In this document: positions 8,377 to 16,157 of the stretch, one piece after another | Position numbering within the stretch: position 1 is the first letter of the stretch | How the letters are laid out: every line of letters starts with the position of its first letter | NCBI GenBank assembly: GCA_050252075.1 | Contig: JBFWLP010000015.1 | Location: 1 to 45,750 of the forward strand | DNA from: JAAYGT01 sp050252075 | GTDB lineage: Bacteria; Pseudomonadota; Gammaproteobacteria; Burkholderiales; Burkholderiaceae_B | Reading direction: 5' to 3' | DNA length: 45,750 nt | Made by a program: the position numbers and the translations under genes | The notes under the pieces: model-generated | What the model saw: only the letters and a program-made list of their open reading frames with translations | What the model was told of the DNA's origin: nothing | The model's database searches: none

Positions 8377-9699
8377 ATGACTTACCTGAACGAAACCCAC
8401 GACCCCGCCCTTACCAGCTGGGTTGAATCGGCGAACCATCCCGATAATGGATTTCCCATCCAGAATCTGCCGTTCGGCACCTTTCGCCTACGTGGCACCA
8501 CCGAGGATTTTCGCCCCTGCGTAGGCATCGGAGATTCGGTGCTCGACCTGGCGGCATTGTCGGCCGCCAATCCGTTTGAAGGCAAGGCCGCCCAGGCGCT
8601 GGCGGCATGCATGAGCAACCGCCTGAACAGCCTGATGGCGCTGGGCCGTGACTACAGCAGCGCGCTTCGGCTGGCGCTGTCCAGGGCCCTGCGCACCGGC
8701 TCCACGCTGCAGCAGGTGCTGCAGCCCCTGCTGTACCCGGTGGACACCATTGAAATGGGCTTGCCGGCCACGATCACCGGCTACACCGATTTTTATGCCT
8801 CGGTGCATCACGCCACAGCCGTGGGCAAACAGTTTCGCCCCGATAATCCCCTGCTGCCCAACTACAAGTGGGTGCCCATCGGCTACCATGGCCGCGCCTC
8901 CAGCCTGGCGGTGTCCGGCCAGCAGTTTCCCCGGCCGCTTGGCCAGACCCGCCCGGTCACCGACGACGGCCCTCCGGGTTTCGGACCCTGCAAACGCCTG
9001 GATTACGAGCTGGAACTGGGCATTTATATCGGGCGCGGCAACGATCTGGGGGACCGTATTCCGATCGACGACGCGGAATCCCATATTTTCGGGGTTTCCT
9101 TGTTGAATGACTGGTCGGCGCGGGATATTCAGGGCTGGGAATACCAGCCGCTGGGGCCGTTTCTGTCGAAAAATTTCGCCAGCACCCTGTCGCCGTGGAT
9201 AGTGACCCTGGAAGCACTGGCCCCGTTCCGCCACCCCTTCGAACGTCCTGCCGGCGACCCTCAACCGCTGCCCTATTTAACATCGGCACAGAACACCGCC
9301 GCGGGCGCCTTCGACATTGCTTTCGACGTGTTTCTGACCACCCGCCGGTCACGCGAGCTGGGTGAAGCGCCCGCCCGGTTGTCGGGCAGCAACTTCAGGC
9401 AAGCCGCCTACTGGACGATGGCGCAGCTGGTCGCCCACCACACCGTGAACGGGTGCAACCTGCTGCCGGGCGACCTGCTGGGTTCGGGCACCTTGTCGGG
9501 CCCCGGCCAGGGCGAAGAAGGATCATTGCTGGAGATCACGGCCGGCGGCAAAAAGCCCATTGAGCTGCCCTGGGGCGAACAACGCCTGTTCCTGGAAGAT
9601 CACGACGAGGTCATTCTGCAAGGCAGTTGCCGCAAGCCGGGCTATCCGCGCATCAGCCTGGGCAGCTGCGCGGGCAGGGTCGTACCGGCAAAAGACTAG
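8377..9699 (+). CDS. fahA: Fumarylacetoacetase
   Basis: Hydrolyses fumarylacetoacetate to fumarate and acetoacetate, the last step of the homogentisate pathway. The start at 8377 gives 440 residues, typical for the full-length enzyme with an N-terminal SH3-like domain (about 1-120) and a C-terminal FAH fold. The metal and active-site region includes YTDFYASVHHATAVG, LDYELELGIYIGRGN and GVSLLNDWSARDIQ, and NGCNLLPGDLLGSGTLSGP lies near the C-terminus. It follows hmgA by 19 bases and is the last gene of the operon. The next gene converges from the other strand with only 16 bases between them, and no hairpin terminator is visible there. Confidence 0.97.
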   Translation: MTYLNETHDPALTSWVESANHPDNGFPIQNLPFGTFRLRGTTEDFRPCVGIGDSVLDLAALSAANPFEGKAAQALAACMSNRLNSLMALGRDYSSALRLALSRALRTGSTLQQVLQPLLYPVDTIEMGLPATITGYTDFYASVHHATAVGKQFRPDNPLLPNYKWVPIGYHGRASSLAVSGQQFPRPLGQTRPVTDDGPPGFGPCKRLDYELELGIYIGRGNDLGDRIPIDDAESHIFGVSLLNDWSARDIQGWEYQPLGPFLSKNFASTLSPWIVTLEALAPFRHPFERPAGDPQPLPYLTSAQNTAAGAFDIAFDVFLTTRRSRELGEAPARLSGSNFRQAAYWTMAQLVAHHTVNGCNLLPGDLLGSGTLSGPGQGEEGSLLEITAGGKKPIELPWGEQRLFLEDHDEVILQGSCRKPGYPRISLGSCAGRVVPAKD

Positions 9700-9715
9700 C
9701 CAAACAACAACGCCG

Positions 9716-11128
9716 TCAGGCGAGCACTTTGCCCGGATTCATCAAGCCATCCGGGTCGAGTGCCTGCTTGATGCGCCGCATCAGCGCCATTTCGACAGGG
9801 TCTTTGTAGTGCGCAAGCACATCGCGTTTCAACTGGCCCACACCGTGCTCGGCACTGATCGACCCGCCGAATGCATGCACGCTGTCGTGAACCAGCGCGT
9901 AAATGGCGTCCTGCTTTTCCAACAGTTCCTGCTCGGAATAGACCTGCCCTCGCGCCACGTTGTAATGCAGGTTGCCGTCGCCCAAATGGCCGAAAATAAC
10001 GTGCTCCACCCCCGGGAACTGCGCTTGCAGCAATTCATTGGTGACGCGCACAAATTCAGCGATACGCGAGACCGGAATGGACACGTCGTGCTTGATGCTC
10101 TTGCCGAATGCCTTCTCGGCAAGCGGAATGCTTTCGCGCAAATGCCACAGCGCCTTGCTCTGGGCCACGCTTTCGGCAATAACGGCATCGTGCACCAGAC
10201 CGGCCTCGATGGTTTGGCCCACCACGGCCTCGAATCGCTCGCGGGCATGCTGTTCGCTTTCACTGTCGGACAGTTCCAGCAAGGCATACCAGGGCAAGTG
10301 CGCCGAGGGCCCTTCGAACGGAAGACGCTGCTGGGGGTAACACTGCACCACCCCTTGCAGGCAATTGCCGGCAATAAGCTCGAAACCGGTCAGCGAAGCG
10401 CCAAACCCTTTGCGCGCCGCCCCGAGCACGGCCACGCCGTCGTCGACGGAATTCAGCGCCAGCAACGCCGTGCACTGGGCCACCGGCAAAGGAAACAATA
10501 CCAGGGTGGCCGCCGTAATGATGCCCAGGGTGCCCTCGCTGCCCATGTACAGATCACGCAGGTCATAGCCGGTATTGTCTTTGCGCAGACCTCGCAATCC
10601 ATGCCAGATCTCGCCCTGGGGGGTTACCACTTCCAGACCGAGCACCAGATTACGTGCATTGCCATAACGCAGAACCTGTGTTCCACCGGCATTGGTCGAC
10701 AAATTGCCGCCGATGGTGCAACTGCCTTCGGCGGCCAGGCTCAGGGGGAAGAGACGGCCGGCGTCGCGGGCGGCCTGTTGTACCGCCTGAAGAATGCAGC
10801 CGGCCTCGACCACCATGGTGTCGTTGTCGGTATCGACACTGCGAATGGCGGTCAGCCGCGTCAGTGACAGGACAACCGCCTTGCCCGAACTGTCGGGCGT
10901 TGCTGCGCCACACAAACCGGTGTTGCCACCCTGGGGCACAACCGGCACACCGTTGGCGGCGCACCAGCGCACAACGTCGGCAACCTGCCGGGTCGAACCG
11001 GGCCGCACCACGGCCAGGGCGCTGCCCTGATAGCGACCCCGCCAGTCGGTTGTGTAGGCCGTCGCGTCGTCGCCCGTTACTACGTGGTCAATACCGACGA
11101 TGCGGGCCAATTGTTCACAATGATTCAT
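9716..11128 (-). CDS. FAD-linked oxidase of the GlcD / D-2-hydroxyglutarate dehydrogenase type
   Basis: 470-residue flavoprotein that probably oxidises a D-2-hydroxy acid. The N-terminal FAD-binding type 4 domain (about residues 35-215) contains RPGSTRQVADVV, the pyrophosphate-binding PVVPQGGNTGLCG and IGGNLSTNAGG. The C-terminal FAD-oxidase domain carries the usual VFGHLGDGNLHYNV segment and ends with SISAEHGVGQLKRD and DPDGLMNPGKVL. The substrate cannot be read from sequence; D-2-hydroxyglutarate, D-lactate and glycolate enzymes share these motifs. It converges on fahA and diverges from the phosphomannomutase gene with 124 bases between, so it is probably a single-gene unit. Confidence 0.9.
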   Translation of the reverse strand: MNHCEQLARIVGIDHVVTGDDATAYTTDWRGRYQGSALAVVRPGSTRQVADVVRWCAANGVPVVPQGGNTGLCGAATPDSSGKAVVLSLTRLTAIRSVDTDNDTMVVEAGCILQAVQQAARDAGRLFPLSLAAEGSCTIGGNLSTNAGGTQVLRYGNARNLVLGLEVVTPQGEIWHGLRGLRKDNTGYDLRDLYMGSEGTLGIITAATLVLFPLPVAQCTALLALNSVDDGVAVLGAARKGFGASLTGFELIAGNCLQGVVQCYPQQRLPFEGPSAHLPWYALLELSDSESEQHARERFEAVVGQTIEAGLVHDAVIAESVAQSKALWHLRESIPLAEKAFGKSIKHDVSIPVSRIAEFVRVTNELLQAQFPGVEHVIFGHLGDGNLHYNVARGQVYSEQELLEKQDAIYALVHDSVHAFGGSISAEHGVGQLKRDVLAHYKDPVEMALMRRIKQALDPDGLMNPGKVLA

Positions 11129-11252
11129 ACCTTGCCTTCAGGGGGAGTAAACATGCTTCATTTTAAGGTACGGGCTTGCCGTCGACGCAGACAACCCCGG
11201 ACGTATTGCGTGATAATGTCGTCCTGTGATTGATATGAGCAAGGAATATCCT

Positions 11253-12638
11253 GTGACAACCACTCTGCCCGCCGCCGTGTTCAAGGCTTATGACATTCGT
11301 GGAACTGTTCCCGACCAACTGAATCCCGACTTCGCCCGAGGGCTGGGGCTGGCGCTGGCCCAACGCGCCCGTCGGGAAGGCGTATCGACGCTGGTAGTGG
11401 GCTACGACGGCAGAACCAGCAGCCCCGAACTATCTGCGGCACTGCAAGAGGGCCTGAACGCCGGCGGCATCCACACGCTCGATCTGGGCGCCGTGCCCAC
11501 GCCCCTGGTGTATTACGGCGCTTATGTGCAAGAAACAGGCTCAGGCGTGGCGATCACCGGCAGTCATAACCCGCCCGACTACAACGGGTTCAAAATGATG
11601 CTTGCCGGCGAAACCTTGCATGGCGAGGCCATTCAGGCCCTGGCCGGGATCATGGCGGCGCCCGAGCCCGTCACCGGTGTGGCGCCGGGCAAACGCACCG
11701 CACTGAACCTTGTGGAACGCTATATCGGTGAAATCAAGGCAAGTGTCCACCTGCAGCGCCCCATGCGCGTCGCCCTGGATTGCGGCAACGGCATCGGCGG
11801 CGCCGTGGCCGGCCGGCTGTTCCGCGCCCTGGGGTGCAAAGTTGATGAGCTTTTTTGCGAGGTGGACGGCAGCTTTCCCAACCACCACCCCGACCCGGCC
11901 GACCCCCACAACCTGCAGGATCTGATCCGCCACGTACAAGCCACCGATTGCGAGCTGGGTCTGGCGTTCGACGGCGATGCCGACCGTCTGGGAGTGGTCA
12001 CCAAGTCCGGGCAAATCATCTGGCCCGACCGCCAGCTCATTCTGTATGCCCAGGACATCCTGGAGCGTGATCCCGGCGCCACCGTCATCTACGACGTCAA
12101 ATGCAGCCGGCACGTTGCACGTGCCGTCAAGCACGCCGGGGGCAAGCCGGTCATGTCGCGCACCGGCCATTCGCTCATCAAAGCGAAACTGGCTGAAACC
12201 GGTGCGCCCCTGGCCGGCGAAATGAGTGGCCACATTTTCTTCAAAGAGCGCTGGTACGGTTTCGATGACGGTTTATACGCCGGCGCCCGGCTGCTGGAAA
12301 TCCTATCCCGCCACGACGATCCCTCGGCGGTTCTGGAAGCGCTGCCCCAGGACATTTCAACCCCCGAGATCAAGCTAGGCATGGCCGAGGGGGAACCCCA
12401 CGCATTGATCGCCCGCCTTCAAGCCGAAGGTGACTTTCCGTCGGCCACCCACATCAGCACCATCGACGGTGTACGCGCCGAATACAAAAACGGTTTTGGT
12501 CTGGCGCGCGCCTCGAACACCACACCGGTGGTCGTACTGCGTTTTGAAGGCGACACGCAGGAAGACATTGAGCGGATCAAGGCCGAATTCCGGGCGGCGC
12601 TGCTTGGCCTGAACCCTAAACTGGAACTGCCGTTCTAG
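11253..12638 (+). CDS. Phosphomannomutase/phosphoglucomutase (AlgC-type)
   Basis: Alpha-D-phosphohexomutase interconverting hexose 6- and 1-phosphates for nucleotide-sugar synthesis. The GTG at 11253 is preferred: AAGGA (11241-11245) sits seven bases upstream and gives 461 residues, close to AlgC. An ATG at 11235 and a GTG at 11226 are in frame without a good ribosome site. The N-terminus has FKAYDIRGTVP, the phosphoserine loop is TGSHNPPDYNG with Ser104, the metal loop is FDGDADRLG, and the sugar-binding GEMSGH and the C-terminal phosphate loop (around LARASNTTP) are present. A possible -10 GATAAT lies at 11212-11217. It stands at the tail of the oppositely oriented polysaccharide operon and plausibly supplies it with sugar precursors. 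Its TAG shares a CTAG with the stop of that operon. Confidence 0.94.
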   Translation: MTTTLPAAVFKAYDIRGTVPDQLNPDFARGLGLALAQRARREGVSTLVVGYDGRTSSPELSAALQEGLNAGGIHTLDLGAVPTPLVYYGAYVQETGSGVAITGSHNPPDYNGFKMMLAGETLHGEAIQALAGIMAAPEPVTGVAPGKRTALNLVERYIGEIKASVHLQRPMRVALDCGNGIGGAVAGRLFRALGCKVDELFCEVDGSFPNHHPDPADPHNLQDLIRHVQATDCELGLAFDGDADRLGVVTKSGQIIWPDRQLILYAQDILERDPGATVIYDVKCSRHVARAVKHAGGKPVMSRTGHSLIKAKLAETGAPLAGEMSGHIFFKERWYGFDDGLYAGARLLEILSRHDDPSAVLEALPQDISTPEIKLGMAEGEPHALIARLQAEGDFPSATHISTIDGVRAEYKNGFGLARASNTTPVVVLRFEGDTQEDIERIKAEFRAALLGLNPKLELPF

Positions 12639-14977
12639 TCACCGGGCACCAGTTGGCGATATACGTCCAGGTGGGCCTGCACCACCCGGCGGATATCAAA
12701 GGCTTGCTCGGCCAGATGCCGGCCGGCCCTGCCCATGGCTTCACGCCGCTGACCATCCCTGGCCAGGGACACGACCGCCTGGGCCAGGGCTCCGGCATCG
12801 CGCACCGGAACCAATAGGCCGGATACACCCGGCTCAATGGCGTCACGGCACCCGGGAACATCGGTAGTGACCACGGCACGCCCGCAAGCCGCCGCCTCGA
12901 CCAGCGACTTGGGCAGGCCTTCCCGGTACGACGGCAAGACGGCAATGTGCGATTGCGCGTAAACCGCGGCGATATCGCGGCGCTCGCCCAGGAGCTCGAC
13001 CGCGCCCTCGGCGCGCCAGGCCTCGATGTCGGCTGCCGTCACGCTGGCCGGATTGCCTGGGTCGGGCGCCCCCACCATCACCCAGCGTACGCCACTGGCG
13101 TCGCCGCGCGTCAGTCGGGCGGCCTGCACGAACTCACGTACGCCCTTGTCGGCCAGCAAACGAGCCACCAGCACTGCCACGGGCGGGCCCGGAGGCTCGG
13201 CGGTATAAGGAAAGGCCGCCAGGTCCACGCCCGACCCGCGAATCAGCACCACCTGCTCCTTACGAACCACGCCGGCATGCTGCAGCACGTCGCGATCGGC
13301 CGTGTTCTGGAAAATGACCCGGCTGTTGGGGTGACCCAGCGCCCAGCGATACAAGCATGTCACCACCGCACGCAAGGCATTGTGGGCCGGCCCGCCCGCC
13401 ATGAACACATACCCCAGACCGGAGACGGCCGCCACAAAGGCAGGAACGCGAACCAGCCGCGCCGCCAGGCCACCGTAAATCACCGGCTTGATCGTCACGG
13501 CATGAACCAGCACCGGATCCACCCGGCGAAACAGGCCTATCATGGACCACAGGCTGCGCAATTCCTGCACGGGATTGCGGCCGCTGCGCGATAAAGGCAA
13601 CACATGGTGAGTAAACCCATGGGCCGTAATCTGGGCCACGGTATCTCCGGCCATGGTTGCCACATGCACGTCGTAGCCCTCGCGCCGGGCCTGCAGGGCG
13701 ACCGGCAAGCGATGCGACAAAAAGAAAGCGGGGTTGTTCACCACGAACAACAGGCGCCTGGGGGGCAAGCCCACCGCCTCAGGCCCGTTGCCGCCGCGCC
13801 CGGCAGAGGCGGCCCCAATATCGCCGCCACGGGCTACCGAGCGCCACAGGTTTTCATAGGAAGCAACCATGGCATCCAGACTGAATTGCCGCCGTACGCG
13901 GTCACGGCCACGCCCGGACCGCCCGGCGTACTCCGCCGACCCCACCGTACCCAGGGCCGTACGCAAGGCGGCGGCCAGGGCGGCAGGTTGTCGCACCGGC
14001 ACAACCCACCCCTCCTGACCGACAATCGCGGCCGCGTCGCCGGCATCGGTGACCACCCCGGGAACCCCGGCGGCCATCGCCTCGGCAACCACGTTGGGAA
14101 AGCCTTCGGCACGGCTTGAAAGCACATGCAGATCCAGCGCCTGCAGGATAGCCGGAACATCGTCGCGCCGTCCGAGCAACAGCAAACGATCGGCCACTCC
14201 GAAACGATTGGCCAGTGCCGTCAACGCGGTGTTCGTAGCGGCAATGCCGTCACCCACCAGCACGCACCGCAACGTTGGAAATTCCGGCGCAACGGCGGCA
14301 AGCGCCTGCAACAGATTCTCATGATCTTTCAACGGATTCCAGCGCGCTACGCTTCCGACCACCAGGGCATCATCGGGTAACCCCAAGGTGTCTCGCATCG
14401 CGACGCGCACCGACGGATCCGGCGTCCAGCGCGACAGGTCGTAGCCATTCGGAATAACGTGCATGCGGGCATGGTCGTATCCCCAGCCCTGATGCCGCCG
14501 GGCCGCATCGTGCGCACATGCCACAATGGCAGCCGGAATCCGGCGCGACGATAGGGCGCACAAACGCGCGAAGAAACGGGCCGAGCGGCTGCCATGATGC
14601 AAATCGGCACCCGAATTGCGTATGCCCCACACCACACGGGGACAACCGGCCAGCCGGGCAGCAATACCTCCCAGAAGATCGGCGTGGTACATCCAGGTCT
14701 GGACCACATCGGGACGCAAACGCCGCAGCGTACGCACCAGCATAGGAAAGCCCCTGAACAACGCCGCAACGCCCTTCAGGGAAACAACCCGAACGTCCAC
14801 GCCGGCCGCGCGCAGGCGGGGACCGAAAACACCCTCGTCGGTGAGGGACACGACGGTGTGCCGAATCGCGGGCGACGTAGCCGTGACCAGCCGGAACAGG
14901 ACAGTTTCGGCGCCGCCTTGCCCAAGCCCCGAAATGACATGCACCACATGAAGCGGCGTTGCGTGGGTCTCATGCAT
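12635..14977 (-). CDS. Tandem fusion of two GT4 glycosyltransferases
   Basis: 780-residue protein with two complete GT-B family 4 glycosyltransferases in one frame. The start at 14977 gives MHETHATPLHVVHVISGLGQ; a longer frame would run far into the upstream gene. The first unit (about residues 8-385) has SGLGQGGAETVLFRLV and the sugar-nucleotide motif SRAEGFPNVVAEAMAAGVP. A glycine-rich linker (about 386-410) leads into the second unit (about 411-775), which starts with LLFVVNNPAFFLSHRLPVA and has SYREGLPKSLVEAAACGRAV. Each unit keeps the E-x7-E type motif, so both could be active and add two successive sugars. It is the last gene of the operon, overlapping the upstream transferase by eight bases. 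Linkages and donors are unknown. Confidence 0.9.
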   Translation of the reverse strand: MHETHATPLHVVHVISGLGQGGAETVLFRLVTATSPAIRHTVVSLTDEGVFGPRLRAAGVDVRVVSLKGVAALFRGFPMLVRTLRRLRPDVVQTWMYHADLLGGIAARLAGCPRVVWGIRNSGADLHHGSRSARFFARLCALSSRRIPAAIVACAHDAARRHQGWGYDHARMHVIPNGYDLSRWTPDPSVRVAMRDTLGLPDDALVVGSVARWNPLKDHENLLQALAAVAPEFPTLRCVLVGDGIAATNTALTALANRFGVADRLLLLGRRDDVPAILQALDLHVLSSRAEGFPNVVAEAMAAGVPGVVTDAGDAAAIVGQEGWVVPVRQPAALAAALRTALGTVGSAEYAGRSGRGRDRVRRQFSLDAMVASYENLWRSVARGGDIGAASAGRGGNGPEAVGLPPRRLLFVVNNPAFFLSHRLPVALQARREGYDVHVATMAGDTVAQITAHGFTHHVLPLSRSGRNPVQELRSLWSMIGLFRRVDPVLVHAVTIKPVIYGGLAARLVRVPAFVAAVSGLGYVFMAGGPAHNALRAVVTCLYRWALGHPNSRVIFQNTADRDVLQHAGVVRKEQVVLIRGSGVDLAAFPYTAEPPGPPVAVLVARLLADKGVREFVQAARLTRGDASGVRWVMVGAPDPGNPASVTAADIEAWRAEGAVELLGERRDIAAVYAQSHIAVLPSYREGLPKSLVEAAACGRAVVTTDVPGCRDAIEPGVSGLLVPVRDAGALAQAVVSLARDGQRREAMGRAGRHLAEQAFDIRRVVQAHLDVYRQLVPGD

Positions 14978-16136
14978 GGCCGGCAACCCCGACCGTGTGA
15001 ACACCGGCCTGTGCAAAGGCCTGATCCCATAGCGCGAGCACCGCCGGCAAACCATAGCGCTCGCGCACGAAGCCGGCGGCAAGACGCCCCAGGCGCATCC
15101 GTTCGCCGGAATCGTTCATAAGCGCCGCCAACGCGTCGACCAGCGCACTTTCGTCGCCCAAAGGCACCAGGCGACCCGCACGCCCCCCATCGGTCATATC
15201 GCGTGGCCCGCTGGGGCAATCGACCGTGACACACGCCCGGCCCAACGCCATCGCTTCAAGCAGCACATTGGGAAACCCTTCCACCTCGGAGGTCATGACG
15301 AAAATGTCGGCCTGCGCCAGATGCTCCCACGGGGTGGACGTGCGACCTTCCAGCACCACGCGGCCGGCAAGATTCAACGCCGAGATTTTCTCGCGCAGCG
15401 CCTCGCGCAAAGGGCCATCGCCCCAGATATGCAGATCCCATTCGGGATGCGCCGGCGCCAGGCGGGCAAATATATCGATGAGCGGCCCGAAACGTTTGCT
15501 GTGCACCAGCCGCCCCATCGCCACCAGCCGCAGACGGCCCGCCGGCGAAGGTTCGGCCTGCGGCGCCGGGTGATTGCCTTCGTGCACCCATGGCGACTCG
15601 CCCTGCAACTGGGGGGGAAGCGGATTGGGAATGGCCACCATGTGCTGCACGCGCGGCACCATGGGCCGGAATGCACGAACGGCATCGTGGGACTGCATGA
15701 CAACAGTACTTGCCCAACCGTAGCTCAGCCGGCGCAAACCCGCCAGAAAAAACCCCACCTCATCGCTGAACGCCGGATTCGTGCGTTCGCTGACCAGCAC
15801 CGGCACACCCAGGCCACGGGTGGCGGCCAGAACCATGACATTGACATTCGACAGGAAGGACACAATGACATCGGGCCGGGATCGGCGCACCAACGCGCGG
15901 ATTTCCAGAAGCTTGGCCACGGGCCGTGCCGCCTTGCCCAACCCTCCGGCAAGACAATCGGCCAGCCACACCAGACGAACATCGGGATGCAGGGGATAAA
16001 AACACGTTCCCCGGCCCGAATAAGTGGGAACCAGCGTAACCACATCGCCGCGCGCCACCCAGGCATTGGCCAGTGTCGCGGCAACGCGTTCGGCGCCGCC
16101 GGCATTCATGGAACTGACGAAAAACATGATCCTCAT
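14970..16136 (-). CDS. GT4 glycosyltransferase
   Basis: 388-residue retaining GT-B glycosyltransferase of family 4, expected to act on a lipid-linked sugar at the inner face of the cytoplasmic membrane. The start at 16136 is supported by AGGGG seven bases upstream. The N-terminal half shows MFFVSSMNAGGAERVAATLA, the C-terminal half the donor-binding segment TSEVEGFPNVLLEAMALGRA. LVAMGRLVHSKRFGPLIDIF marks the start of the second Rossmann domain. No membrane segment is evident. It lies 21 bases after asnB and overlaps the tandem transferase gene, so it is firmly inside the operon. Donor and acceptor cannot be assigned. Confidence 0.92.
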   Translation of the reverse strand: MRIMFFVSSMNAGGAERVAATLANAWVARGDVVTLVPTYSGRGTCFYPLHPDVRLVWLADCLAGGLGKAARPVAKLLEIRALVRRSRPDVIVSFLSNVNVMVLAATRGLGVPVLVSERTNPAFSDEVGFFLAGLRRLSYGWASTVVMQSHDAVRAFRPMVPRVQHMVAIPNPLPPQLQGESPWVHEGNHPAPQAEPSPAGRLRLVAMGRLVHSKRFGPLIDIFARLAPAHPEWDLHIWGDGPLREALREKISALNLAGRVVLEGRTSTPWEHLAQADIFVMTSEVEGFPNVLLEAMALGRACVTVDCPSGPRDMTDGGRAGRLVPLGDESALVDALAALMNDSGERMRLGRLAAGFVRERYGLPAVLALWDQAFAQAGVHTVGVAGHA

Positions 16137-16157
16137 ACGCAAGCCCCTGAGCGTGTC

